NCBI GenBank assembly: GCA_916613615.1
Contig: OU744726.1
Coordinates: forward strand, 21,703,515 to 21,767,514
DNA from: Steromphala cineraria
Lineage: Eukaryota > Mollusca > Gastropoda > Trochida > Trochidae
Direction of reading: 5' to 3'
DNA: 64,000 bases
The notes under the pieces were generated by a model. The model saw only the letters and a program-made list of their open reading frames with translations, did not search any database and was not told the origin of the DNA. Positions 1 through 12,235 of the stretch are shown here, in pieces (position 1 is the stretch's first letter; every line of letters starts with the position of its first letter). Position numbers and translations under genes: made by a program.

Positions 1-1692
1 CGGCCCCAGTCACGAGGTTGTAATGCTAGAGATGCCGACACTTGTTTTCGCAAGTGTTTTCATGTTCAGCTATTACTTACATCAACTATTTTTATGATTG
101 AAATTTCACTCCAAGATATCATTCCATCACCAATTGTTGGTCAACAGTATTACATAATAATGATTTGTGCATATAGGCATATTGGCATAAATGAAAACAG
201 TTGTAGCGCTTTACAATGAGGGACCATTTAGAAAAAGAGCGCGGTTATAACGTCAGAGAACATTGTTGATGACTTGGAAACGCGCAGAAACAACGCAATA
301 GCAATATAGTAACAATACAAGGTAAAACAAAGAATACGAGAACGTATAATTTGAATTGAGAACGGACCTGAAACGAGTTAATAGATATTTGTTGTGATGA
401 AAAACGTGTTGTTTGGAGTTCACTCGGCGATTTGATTGCATTTTGTATTTTGTTCAAACGCAGAACGCATGTCTAGCCTGAGGGCTCATGAGCAAATTAA
501 ATAAAATGAATTTAAAACCAAACCGCGTCTATTAAAAAAATCCTGTTCATTATAACGTTTCAACAATAATATTGTAACATCGAAATACCACCCCGGTTCA
601 TTAGAGAAACCGACGTAGCTTGGACTTATTATTTTATTGAAGAACAGACGAAAATGGCAAATTGATGCTCAAAACTGTATTAGCTATGACACTCCAGGAA
701 CAGCTGATGAGTTTGTTCAATCAACAAATAAGTAATGCTCAATCATTTTTTAAGTATTAACGTTTTTCAATTTAAATATCGCTTTAAGTGATATAAGGAA
801 TTAATTCAGGGTTATCAGATTTTTCACAAATCTACATAAAAGTTAAATTTATGATCACTTTATAACTATGTCTGATATTTTCTCTCATCTTACCTTTTGC
901 TACAGCCTTCGAAAATACTTATCGTTCACTGAAACTTCCATCTGAAATGTGTTAAGTTTAAAAGTCTGTGCCTGTCTGCCTGTTCGAGTTGCGACAAAAC
1001 GCGAATGTTATTGTTCACATGAACGTTGGCTAACATTGTCTCAATCAATAACCAAATCCAAAGAAAAAACTTCATATTTGATTACTTGTTCGTCTGTGAA
1101 TGACCGATAAAAGGGAAAATGTCAACTTTGAGCACTGTTGGTAATGGGAAAATGACTTTGATGTCCTGTCTTGTCGAATAAAGAAAGTAAATATGAAGTC
1201 CGATCCATGAATAGATTCCCATGATTAACAATGTACATGTCAATGGCAGAGAGATATAAAGGGCTTCTAAAATACAAAGGGTATTTCTTGAATTTTTAAA
1301 GCTCTTGTATTGTGTTAGAGAAATCTACATAGTTTAATGATAACGAAATATGGTCATATGTTTCAGATTTAGTTCAGCGTTAAGTTTATTGAGTATTGAT
1401 GTAACAGATATCCATCCATGAAAAATATTTGTTCAGCTTAAAGATTTAAATCATGTACACACCTGGATGTTCCTATTTTAGAACATAGTGTCCCGTGTCT
1501 GTTTGAGAACCCAACAAAGGTATAGTATTAGGTACTAATTATATAAAATTGTATTTCTCCTGTAATGGGATTGAATGAAGCCATACAGTTACAGATGTAA
1601 CTTTGGAGGTAGTTTGCTATTTTTGATTTATGAACATATCCATCCATGCAGCGTTCACATTTCAGGAATGATATGCTTACCTTGGTAACAAG
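1..1692. other. AT-rich stretch with no recognised feature
   Basis: I see no gene, repeat or element here. The open frames near 245-457 (minus) are short, overlap each other in two frames and resemble nothing I know. Confidence 0.6.
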
Positions 1693-1696
1693 ATTA

Positions 1697-2171
1697 CCGG
1701 TGTATCAGCCTCAAATAACTCTAGGCAAAATATGACTCTAGAGTTATTTCAGGCTTGGCTCAGATAACTCTAGAGTCATCTGAGCCTAGCCCGAAATAAC
1801 TCTAGAGTGCCCTGAGCCTAGTCTCAAATAACTCTAGAGTCATATGGGCCCAGGGAAACGCCCAGTCTCAAATGACTCTATCCAGGCTCAAATGACTCTA
1901 CCTCAAATTCAACATTTTCTAAAAATAAATTCGATGAAACTAAGATAGAGTCATTTCGGGCTAGCCTCAGATAACTCTAAAGTCATCCGACCCTAGCCCG
2001 AAATAACTCTAGAGTGCTCTGGGCCTAGTCTCAAATAACTCTAGAGTCATATGGGCCCAGGGAAACGCCCAGTCTCAACTGACTCTATCCAGGCTCAAAT
2101 GATTCTACCTCAAATTCAACATTTTCCAAATTTTATCGATGAAACTAAAATAAAGTCATTTCGGGCTAGCC
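1697..2171. repeat. Left subterminal array of the 4.5 kb element (two ~207 bp units)
   Basis: Two tandem units with a period of about 207 bp (CAGATAACTCTA at 1761 and again at 1968) plus a partial third. Each unit contains several short palindromes of the form ACTCTAGAGT joined to CAAAT/ATTTGAG-like sides, and the block GGGCCCAGGGAAACGCCCAG. Closely spaced palindromic sites near a transposon end usually serve as transposase-binding sites; that role is inferred here. Confidence 0.8.
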
Positions 2172-2960
2172 GAATCAATTGATGACAGAATGTTAAATTT
2201 GTATAGCAATAATTTTTATTTTGTTGACGACTTCAGATATCCTATTTAATTGTATGTTTCTTTCAATTTCTTTTATTTTTTTTTAATTTGATTTAAAACA
2301 AATCTTATTGGCAAACCGATAGACAATAGAGAAAGTTTTGGAGATCTAACAAGGTTTAGAAAAAAACACTGCATGAAGGCAGACATCTGTTACTTGAGAC
2401 ATCCTCATACTTCTATCTAAGAACATTTTCTAATTGTTACTCCAGTCATCTGCATAATTCTTTCCTTTTATGGAGGATTGCGCGTATATTTCTTGTATAA
2501 TTGTAGAACACTATTTTCACAACACATAGTCAAGTATAGAATTAATTATTTTGTCAATATTACCTATACGCATTTTCTGGTTGGAATAAAACTTGAACAA
2601 TTTATAAGTCCGAGTTGTTGTCAATGAGAAGAGGTTATCAAAAGTTCTTTGTGATCTTATGGCGTGAACATTGACAATTGCTGATGAACGATAAAATAAA
2701 GGTCAACTTGTTTTTTCATGACCGACACACAACTGAAACGCTCAACTTATTATTTTCATACTTTATATCCAACCCTTTTCACTTTGATCTTGATATTATG
2801 CTGCTGAGTTATATATATATTTCCCTGTCAATTTTAGAAAATGCATTTCCATCCAACGATGATGTACGACCTGTTTTCAGGAGTTCAATATGTCTTTATA
2901 TATATAAAAAGTAACATGAATTGATTTAGAAACTATGAGTATTTTCGTATTTTTCGTTTA

Positions 2961-3100
2961 TGCATGCATTCCTGCCTGCGTGCGTACGTACGTGCGTGTG
3001 TGTGTTTATGTTTGTGTATGAATGTATGAATGTATGAATGTATGAATGTGTCTGTATGTCTGAATGTATGTACGTGTACGTATGTATCACGTATGTATTA
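2961..3100. repeat. Compound microsatellite (TGCG / TACG / GAATGTAT)
   Basis: Short-period repeats: CTGCGTGCGTACGTACGTGC, a TG run, then four near-perfect TATGAATG-type units followed by GTATGTACGTGTACG. It lies in the interior of the 4.5 kb TIR element. Confidence 0.85.
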
Positions 3101-5487
3101 TGACTTCTATTGTTACATGTATGTATTATAAATGTGCCTGACTACAATGTCTCATAGGTCAAATCTGGTCGTATGTTATACTTTTAAATATGTCAACTTT
3201 CATGGGAATGTCTGTCTAAAACTTTAAAACAAAAACCAATTCTCTCTATTTCACGCATATTTTAGACCTTCCTACCTTCACACTACACAGCATTGCTATT
3301 GAGATAAAGTCCACTTTCATAAGTCTATCATATGTCTACAGGTTTAGAGGTTAAAGCGTAATCCTGTAGTTGGTGGGTTGCGATAACAATCACTGCGACA
3401 GGCACATGAGCTTTGACCAAGTACTCGCAATTTCATTCTTCAGAATATGAAAGTATTATTTTTGTGACTGTTCAATTACACTTGGGGTCCCAAAAACAGC
3501 TTTTCCAAAATGTTTTTTGGCTAGAAAGTCCTGAAGAAGAATTATGAAACTTAATATATAATAAAATAAATTGCTATGTAAACAAGCAAAACATTTGAGA
3601 GGCATTTTAGAAGTTGGAATGACAATGAGGAATAGATGGATGACAACTTCTTTACTCATGTTAGGTGACGTTTTAACACAACTGCTGGAGGCGTTGTCAA
3701 GCTCAAGATGTGTCGAAACGTGCCTTAAGATTACAAATACAAAACAAATAACTTTGGTTGATTTTGTTTTATTTCGCAAATTTATTGTAGGACGCTCGAC
3801 TCACAAGCCTGTTTTCACTATCCTATCTCCGCTAGCCAAAGAGATTTTAAACGACATAATTTGTAAGGAGTTTTATGAAAACGTGAACAGGTATTGTTTT
3901 AGGATGCATAACTTAGTTCAGTTTAGTTTGTAATACAAAATATCAACAAACAGTTCTCTTATCACCACAAGCATCATACTTGGCCGTGATTATTTCTCAA
4001 ATGACTAGGTTTTGCCTTCACTAAACTGGCAAACTATGATGCGACCTACGGGGCTGCGGTCAGACCTAATGGAAAGGTCCTTGTATCTCTAAAGAGATTT
4101 CATTCCACAAGTGTCCCATCTTCCTGTTTCATATCCGAAAATGAAAATGGCATATTTACTTTACGAAAATATTGAAACCGTTTAGAATGTTGTAAAATTC
4201 TAGTTTGTGAAGTCATGCATTGATTACGATACAGATATACAGAATGTATAGCAGTCGAAGGTCTGTCATATAACTTTTACTCTTGCAAGTCTGTATTTAG
4301 CATTCGATATCGCTCATGTTCCGAAAATAAATATCCATTCTTGTTGCGTAAAAGTCGTATGAAACACGTCCTTTGATATCTATCCTTCTAAATTCCTCGT
4401 CAATGTAGTTTTTTGCACTTACATTGTCAAGTAAATATGAAAATATGAATATATCTGAAATCATTGAATGGAGACTGCATTCGTCTAAAAAAGATGAAGT
4501 CTGATACTGAATTAGGATAGATTTATTCAAGCGATTATTCGGTAACATAATTGGCTAAAACGTAGAACATAAAATAATTTAAAAATTAAACAGGTAGCCT
4601 GACAGTATGGGAAACTGCCATTCAGATACTTAAATAGATCTACAAATTAAATGACTGCAATGTAGGTAAACTATGTTAATCATTCGATTAACAAATATAC
4701 ATAATATTATGGAAAAAGCACGATTTTACCATTTCGAAATTTGTAATGAAGTGAAATGGTATACATAGTGTGAGCCTTTTTAAAGACCAGCGCTTTCCAT
4801 GTTCCTTTTTACAAAACTTATTTCTTTTTAACAAACGTCTCATGGTGGTTACAGCAAAGAAAAGAGACATAAAAATTTGATGTCTTAGGATTAAAGTCAT
4901 AAAACATTTGATTAAGATGATACGTATGACGACGATTAAAACTAAACTCTGCTAAAAAAAACTCTTCATTTGTAAAATAATTACAGACGTATGATATGAA
5001 TAACTTGTAATATAATTGATAATGAAATGAATTTGGTGCATAATTTTGAATAAAAATCATTCATTATCAAAACGTTATAACACCTAATCTTCCGTCTTCT
5101 GTCCTTTATATAAATTGTTCATGGAAAATTGCCGAAATACTTCTTTAAAAATCTTGCAATACCATACTGCAGTACACAAGATGAATATATTTTTGTAAAA
5201 GTTGATATCTCAAAACCTTGACAAACATGATTTTTTTCTTGACGCTTATTATAACAGTTCCCTCAAATTATTGACATGTAACGAAAATTGAACTTGAACG
5301 TGATTAAAAGTTTTGAAAAAAATGAATTTAAAAAAACGCATCAATAATAAATACATAAGCCATGGATATAAAAACTGATTTATATGATATAACCATTCAC
5401 CAAATATGCTCTCATAAAATTGCTTAGTATCTTCAAAAAAGTAAAAGTATAGTCGCAAACGACAACATACGGATTCAACGCTTCATA

Positions 5488-5681
5488 CATCTTCCTACGC
5501 AGAGCCTATAAGGCCAGTTTCCAAACTGTCAGTTTTATGCCTTGCTGCATAGCCTTGAGTTTTCTGTGCTTGCTCTCTAGTCTGTAGGGGCACTATAGCA
5601 GCACAGAAAAGTAGAGTCTCTGCAGCAAGGCATAAAATGACAGTTTGGAAACTGGCCTTTTAGGCTCTGCGTAGGAAGATG
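5488..5681. mobile_element. 194 bp fold-back MITE, copy A, with 9 bp TSD
   Basis: The whole element is close to one long inverted repeat. It starts CATCTTCCTACGCAGAGCCT and ends with the reverse complement (GCGTAGGAAGATG); the arms stay paired almost to a small central loop around 5580. It is flanked by a perfect 9 bp direct repeat CGCTTCATA at 5479-5487 and 5682-5690. A 9 bp TSD with long inverted ends suits Mutator-like (MULE) derived MITEs, though no transposase is here. It is nested inside the 4.5 kb TIR element. Confidence 0.9.
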
Positions 5682-5983
5682 CGCTTCATAGTGATGATAT
5701 GTGTAAATATTGTTACAATTTCAGTCAAGAACTATAGTTTAAACTCATCAGTAACGTCAGGTAATAAATGTAGCAACATGAAAACAAACTTGAAGCTGTC
5801 ATATAGATAATACGCAGTTTTCATTACAATGAACAACAAACATGAAAATATTCTCTTCTCTAAACGCAGATTAAAAGTATGATATTTAATAATTTGGGGC
5901 GGATGTAAATCCAGTGCATGAAAACATTTAGACTTATCAATGGTTCAAAATAAACATTGAGACAATTCAATTTCACAGATTAC

Positions 5984-6219
5984 TTTGGTAGAGTCATTTG
6001 AGCCTGGATAGAGTCATTTGAGACTGGGCGTTTCCTTGGACTTATGTGAGAATTTGATTTCACAGATTGATTATTTGCTAGAGTCATTTGAGCCTGGATA
6101 GAGTCATTTGAGACTGGGCGTGTCCTTGGGCCCACATGACTCTAGAGTCTTTTGAGGCTAGGCCCATTAGACTCTAGAGTTATTTGAGGCGGTAGAGTCT
6201 TTTGAGCCTGTTACACCGG
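5984..6219. repeat. Right subterminal array of the 4.5 kb element
   Basis: Repeats of TAGAGTCATTTGAGCCTGGA and GAGACTGGGCGT, then GACTCTAGAGT palindromes. They are the reverse complement of the left-hand array at 1697-2171, ending in GTTACACCGG at the right terminus. Confidence 0.8.
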
Positions 6220-6460
6220 GAATATACAATACATTTATCCCATGTTTATTTGAAATGATAGATGAAATGTTTGAATATAAAATCAAATGACCAAAGTTAA
6301 TATAAAACTGCATGATAACCCTATGAAACATTGAAACTTAGCACTTATCTGTTGGCGTTGAAATCCTCTCATGGTCTTCAATGACCTTTGAAATAGAAAT
6401 ACTATCAGCTTCCCCGTCTTCTTTGGTAGGATAAGAATGTTGAACAAAACTATAGAGTTA

Positions 6461-7074
6461 TGCCCCTATTTCACTACGAGAGGAATTCTCACGAATCGCC
6501 ACGATAGAGACATATTTCACATTCGTGAACATTCGCAGACAATTCGTGATTTATTCTTGTGATTCGTAATGAATTCGTGATTGATTCGGCAATATTCTTA
6601 CGATTCGTGGCATTCGTGAAATTTTTTTTGTTTGTCAAAAGATTTTCACGAATCAACTACGAATTTTGTTATCGTAGGTGTCTCGTAAACTATTCGTAAT
6701 TAATTCGGGTCATTCGTAACAAATTCGTAACGAGTTCTTGGAAATTCGTGGTTGATATTTTTGATGGTCTCTCCCCGAATTATTTACGAATCATCTACGA
6801 AACAATTACGAATGTCCCGAATTAAGGACGAAACATTCGTAGTATATTCGTAGTTGTTTCGTAGTTATATCGTACAATTCGTACATAATTCGTAAGCAAT
6901 TCGTATTGGTTTTGTAGTGTTTTAGCATGAAAAGCTACGAATTTTCGTAAACGTTTCGTACAAGTGAAATTGCAGTTCACGAATGTTGCCGAATATTCAA
7001 GAATATTCGCGAATTTTTACAATCACCTATTCGTGGCGATTCGTGAGAATTCCTCTCGTAGTGAAATAGGGGCA
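6461..7074. mobile_element. 614 bp Harbinger-like MITE packed with ATTCGT/ACGAAT hexamers
   Basis: A perfect 44 bp TIR beginning TGCCCCTATTTCACTACGAG occurs at both ends in inverted orientation. The direct repeat TTA flanks it at 6458-6460 and 7075-7077, the 3 bp TWA duplication typical of PIF/Harbinger elements. The interior has no open frame. It is filled with dozens of ATTCGT, TTCGTA and ACGAAT hexamers on both strands, far beyond chance, so the whole interior looks like a cluster of one binding site or a degraded satellite of it. Confidence 0.85.
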
Positions 7075-8461
7075 TTACACTGACTGGTTACTCTGACTGT
7101 GATAGATTACATTAAGCTACACAGAACACGATTGCATTAATTCATTATCAGTGCAATGACTTTGATTAACAGTCTAACCCAATTTACAATGAATCGCCTT
7201 CTAAATATACCTGATTTGTAATTGCATCACATTAGTGTTCTTATGTTGTACTGAATCTTGTAAAGACACCTGAACATGTATAAGTCAGTATCACGATTAA
7301 GGATGGTAAAACATTGAATGGTAACTGACATATGATTTCAAATGTATGATGTAAACTGCCACGATGGACGAAAGGGAAACATTGCGTTCAATTGATTTTC
7401 ATGTTCAGATGGTGTTGTTGAAAACTTGAGAAACCTATGTAGGGCAATTTATTTGAATTCGTCATTTTATGGATCCAAACATCCCTTTGAGATGGTGGAT
7501 ATACCAAAATACTTTGACAAGATATAATATCATATAATCTAATTTCTTCTATACTTGATTTGTGTTTCTTTTAAAAAATGCAACATGTATTTAGAGGAAC
7601 TGAGTGAGTTTGTGATAAATATTATAAACAAATGAAGTATAACCTTTCGTGTGAGGTTTCACGTATAAAGCACACTTAGCTAAATTATTGTGAAGATGTA
7701 GTTTGAATTTAGTATTTCATCAAACAGTTTCATGACTGTTATTTAAGGAACACTGGAATTACTGTTGGAATGATGGTTAATGCATATGATCGATAACGTT
7801 TAAAGTGGGAATCAAAGAATGTGAAATTTCTATTAGATCTCCTCATATATTTCAAATTACGTAACTGTTCAAATAAGAAATTGCTGTTTACAAAGATGTG
7901 GTAGGAAACAATTGTTTGTATAAACATTGAAATTCACCTTTTTCTTGACCACATAAACAGAAATTCGATAACACATGTACAGTTTTTATTCATATGACGT
8001 TATTTTCAGTGAATCAATAAACTGAAAACATCAACATTATTGTTCACCTCTGACTCCCATGATAAAAATTAATTTATAAAAGACATTTCTACTCATTTCT
8101 ATAATTATCAAATGCCTCAAGTCAAACAGTTGCCTCAAACCTCAACACCTGGGATAATTACAATCACTCACAAAAGCGTCGCACGCACAAATAATTCAAT
8201 CTGTATCTACTCATGCGCTGCTAGCAGCCTACAGGAAGTATCTGGAGAGCCATTTTGTCTTCAGCCAGTTGCCTTAAGGATACAAATAATGCATTCACAA
8301 CCCATTTCCATGATTGAAAATCTCTCAACTGAACACTTTGTTGTTTTTTTATTACTCACTTGTGAAGTTGTGATGTTATGTTCGTGTATCACGAACAGAA
8401 ACATAATTGTCCCAGTTGATAAGGCAACTGAGACTTAGTATTGGTCTTAAAGTGTTTACTA

Positions 8462-10008
8462 CACTAAACCCCAAAAGAAACTATCCATTTTTAGAATTTA
8501 AATATATTCTTAATTTACTTTAGCTAAATGTTAAGTTTTTTGGAAACAGGTCGCCAAAACGTAACATTTCAGTTGTTCATCTCAGAAATTGATTAGGTAC
8601 GTGATTTTCATGACTTTTATTGAAAACTGAGAAAACACGTTTTTCTCATTTGATCATTGTTTCGCACATTCATTATTGAAATTGAGTTAGCAAGCGATCA
8701 ATTCACATGTGAGCCCTGTCATATAAAACCAATTTTGAAATGCCTAGATTGACCCCAGAACAGCGCGGCAGGGCCTTGGGTATGAAGGACATGGGTGCTT
8801 CAAATGTTCTTATTGCAAGAACATTCGGCTGTCATCGAAAAACCATCGAAAATTTGATGAAACGTTATAGGGACACGGGAACAACATTAGATAGATCGCG
8901 TACAGGTAGACCACGTGTGACGTCACGTCGGGAAGACCGATACTTAAGAACTCTCCATCTCCGAAATCGATTCCTGACAGTTGCAGAATCGGCGTCTACG
9001 GCTCTCGGGAGGGTGCTTAGTAAATGAACCGTCAGAAGGAGGTTGAGAGCAGCAGGGATTCGGGCCCGTCGACCTTATTGTGGCCCAACCTTGACACGTC
9101 AACATCGACATAACCGATTAATCTGGACAAGACGTGTACGAAGGTGGCAGCTTCGTGATTGGCGAAATGTTATGTTCACCAATGAAGGTAGGTTTTGTTT
9201 ATATAAGCATGATGGCAGAGCCCGCGTTTATCGCCGTCAGGGTGAAAGAAACGCTCCAAATTGTGTTGCAGAGGTCCAGGCACACGGTGGGGGAAGTGTG
9301 ATGGTTTGGGGCGGTATCCGAGGAGAAAACAGGTCGCCTTTGGTGATCGTTATGGGTAACATGACTGCGCAAAGATACATGATCAAGTTCTTCGTCCTGT
9401 TGTGTTGCCATTTCTTCAGAATCACCCGGGAATTTTGTTTCAACATGATAACGCGCCTGCACATTCAGCAAGAGCAGTGTCAACATTCCTGGACAACAAT
9501 GACGTCAACGTCTTGCCGTGGCCGTCACGTTCTCCTGATCTCTCTCCAATTGAACACACGTGGGACTGCCTAGGGAGGCGAATCAGGAATAGAGCAACCC
9601 CTCCAGTCAACCTGAGGCAGCTGGAACAAGCCCTACAGGATGAATGGGGGAACATCTCTAACGCCACCGTCAGACGTCTCACGACATCAATGAGACGTCG
9701 AGTGTTTGCCTGCACAACAGCTGAAGGTGGACATACGAAGTATTGATGACAATGGACTCCATATTCCATAAATTCATTAACATATGATCAGAAACTTCGA
9801 TTTCTAAAAAATGGAAATTAACATTTCACACCAGTGTTAATAAAACGTTTCATGGCTGTAAGATAAACGAGTTATTGCAAAACAAATGAAGTTAGATAAT
9901 GTGCAAATGATTCAGTATTAGATAAAATGTTGTTAGGATAGAAAACCGTGTCTTGTTATTTTTCAATGAAACTTTGAATGAGTGGATAGTTTCTTTTGGA
10001 GTTTAGTG
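8462..10008 (+). mobile_element. Tc1-like DNA transposon, 1547 bp, inactive
   Basis: The terminal inverted repeats are 26 bp (8462-8487 and 9983-10008), starting CACTAAACCCCAAAAGAAAC on the left and with a single mismatch on the right. The element is flanked by TA at 8460-8461 and 10009-10010, the Tc1/mariner target. Length, TIR size and the single internal transposase frame fit a classical Tc1 family member. It sits inside an old copy of the duplicated locus, so it inserted after that duplication. Confidence 0.93.
8740..9746 (+). pseudogene. Tc1-like transposase pseudogene
   Basis: Three reading-frame pieces form one Tc1 transposase. 8740-9027 is the N-terminal paired-like helix-turn-helix with the GRPR linker motif (RTGRPRVTSRREDR). 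The same frame continues past an in-frame TGA (9025-9027) through TVRRRL to GNMTAQRY. A 1-nt loss near 9380 moves the rest to another frame, which holds FQHDNAPAHSA and WPSRSPDLSPIEHTW and stops at 9744-9746. The DDE triad of the family is visible except for the first acidic residue: the usual FTDESRF motif reads FTNEGRF (AAT at 9181-9183). With a nonsense codon, a frameshift and a changed catalytic residue it cannot encode active transposase. The ATG at 8740 is the first in frame and gives the usual family N-terminus. Confidence 0.95.
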
Positions 10009-10354
10009 TAGATACATGATCGTATAGAAGCTTATATGTTTATACGCATTTCTATTAATATAGTCTTAATCTAGTTTTACATCACACTTTCATATTTTTT
10101 GTTATAACTTTCTGTTGGATTCCAAACGTCAAAAATAGAGGTTCCTTCTTTGGCATTTTTGAGTCAGTAAGATGGACTGGAACATAACTAAACCTCACCT
10201 CTCTGAATCTCGAAAGCAAGGAAAATTGTTCCAAAGGAGAGAACATTGAAATAGGGATCAATATTCGACTTAAAGATTAACCGTGAGCAAATGGCGTTGT
10301 CCCTGGCAGGAAGAAGTTTCTGTACACTCATTAACCCGACACTGACTCCATTAC

Positions 10355-10481
10355 ATGCACACTCAACACACGTGTCTCCAGTGTTAACTTGGCAAATCAT
10401 CTGTGAACAATTCCCTTGATAATCTCATGGCGGTCTCACTTCCGGGTTTAGAACCCCAGACCCGTATCCGTACGCGTTTCA
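10355..10481 (-). pseudogene. Decayed copy of the 120 bp cysteine-rich exon-like block
   Basis: This matches the block at 16913-17032 and still has the AG at its 5' border and the GTAATGG at its 3' border. It keeps CQVNTGDTCVECA in frame at the downstream end, but its upstream half has substitutions and a net length change that shifts the frame. It belongs to the old copy split by the Tc1 element. The function of the parent block is unknown. Confidence 0.5.
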
Positions 10482-12235
10482 CTAATGGAATGTCCTGGTT
10501 TGATGTTATGAACAACTCCCTTTTGTTACAAATTACACTAAGTTTTTCCTGTTTAATGCTTGAAATAAAGAAATGGTTATAATAAAAAAAAGGATCTTAT
10601 GACAATGCACTATTGCATTTTTGGTAACATAATCGTTTATTAAAAGACATGCATTTTTACCATTTGAAATTGCAAAGCGTTGAGTTACACAGTGAACTGA
10701 ATGCCATTAAGGAATATATTTTGACACACTTTAGGTTGTGGTGGTAAAGAAATTAAAAATGTTGGGAATGAGTTCTTCAGAGAAACTAGCTATAGATTAA
10801 TTACTGACATGAATTAGCTATCGGCTATGTGAAGCTAATATTTCAAGCATGAAAGTCTGTTGCATTTTGAGTGAATATATATCGAATCTGACATATATTT
10901 CATTAGAACATATATATTTCATTAGAACTAATGGTATGGTAAATTCAAAATGCATTTTGCTAAAAGATTTCATTTGTGATGCTATCCAAATTCTCCTCCG
11001 TTAGGTTAATTGATACTTTATTGTGTTATCGTTTTTGATGATTGTAAATCCTTTAAAATCCTTTTACAAATATAAGTGTCAATATTGTTTAATGATAATA
11101 TTGTTGAGTTTATTAATCTATGAATAAGCGGATTAACAATATGAATGTTAAATCATTTTTATTGGCTTTATTAGTGTTAAATTTTAAAAAGAATAAAGGT
11201 ATATGCAAGAAGCTATATAGGCTATATACGCAATGAAGCAGATGCGTTCACAGCTCATTAACTGATTGCTTTATATCTGCTTCCTGGCTGAGACACGAGA
11301 TTCATGGCCCTTTCTACTTAAACTTGAATTAAATGTATGAACACTTATACTACTTACTCATCAATGCATGTACCATGTAACATTAACACAGATAAACCAG
11401 GAAACTATTTGACATGAAGGCATGGACGTCTGTGGATTTCAATACTATTTTAGAAGGTGAAGTAAAATGGATAAAGTGTAATTTTCTAAGGTCGTTTAAG
11501 GCAAAGAAAATGGATTTTTTGAACAATGTTAGCTGACATTAAATCTTTTCTACCTACATGTAATATTTGTTTCAAAAATCTAAAACTTTAAATTTTACCA
11601 CGTTCTACGGAATAATCATTTTAGAATTTATATGAAATAAATGGGAGCAAAATATGAAAAAAAAATTCTAGTGAAAAAATGGAGATGAATATAGACTCAA
11701 CATGTTTAAAGTTACAATATTATGAATTATAAGTCTTTTTTCGTAGATGGAAAAATCATATCTAAGCATTTCATTACTCTTATATTGAGTTCGACCTTAG
11801 GGGTACACATTTCAACATTGCCCTGATACTTGTTCAGCAAAATGTTAATTGCTTTCATTACTTAAATGATTATTAATTAGAATCATGTCTATCAAAACAT
11901 TTTATATTTACAATTTTCTGTGTATGAAAATAAACATTGTTGATATGTACAAGCAAAGCATAGTTACCATTTACCTTACATGTCAACAAAATATTTTCCC
12001 GATAATTCAGACTTAAAGATACAACAATAATATCGATGGATTCCATGCTTCAGGCCTGTCCAGAAGATAAACCTGTCTGGTCCCATACTGCTGGCAATAG
12101 TGTTAAAGGATGAAAGTGCTCCCTTTTTGATGATCATTATCCTTTATTTCCCTGGAGCAATGTCTGAGTTAAGATGAAACGGCTTCACGAGGACATTTCG
12201 TAGACATAAACATGAAGTCCATGCTTTCAAGTTCG

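Larger units (their letters stand above)
1693..6223. mobile_element. 4.5 kb non-autonomous TIR element with inverted subterminal arrays
   Basis: The left end reads ATTACCGGTGTATCAGCCTC and the right end, reverse-complemented, reads ATTCCCGGTGTAACAGGCTC; the match continues through an ACTCTA block about 31 bp in. Inside each end lies an array of the same repeat in opposite orientation (1697-2171 and about 5984-6219), so the structure is mirror-symmetric at its borders. The interior carries a microsatellite, a nested fold-back MITE and only short unrecognised frames, for example 107 codons on minus at 3456-3779 overlapping 120 codons on plus at 3571-3933. I see no transposase and no clear target-site duplication, so the superfamily is open. 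It could be a non-autonomous DNA transposon or a fold-back element. Confidence 0.7.
7190..12235. repeat. Old diverged copy of the duplicated locus, interrupted by a Tc1 element
   Basis: Segments match the younger copies in the same order: 7190-7440 resembles 15735-15960; 8130-8260 resembles 16262-16400 (shared CTACAGGAAGTATCTGGAGA); 10262-10500 resembles 16820-17050; about 11230-11290 resembles 17640-17700 (GAAGCAGA..TTCACAGCTCATT); 12057-12230 resembles 18115-18270 (ACCTGTCTGG..TTTCCCTGG..GCAATGTCT). Divergence is high with many indels, so this copy is much older than those at 15.7-44.6 kb. The Tc1 insertion splits it at 8461/10009. Confidence 0.7.

Noticed and set aside
245..457. Two overlapping minus-strand frames of 62-70 codons
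   Set aside because: Length is expected by chance in AT-rich DNA and neither has a recognisable feature.
1693..6223. A target-site duplication for the 4.5 kb element
   Set aside because: The flanks do not share a convincing direct repeat at any tested border (1693 or 1697 against 6219 or 6223).
9199..9769. Minus-strand frames of 75-109 codons
   Set aside because: Antisense shadows of the Tc1 transposase pseudogene.
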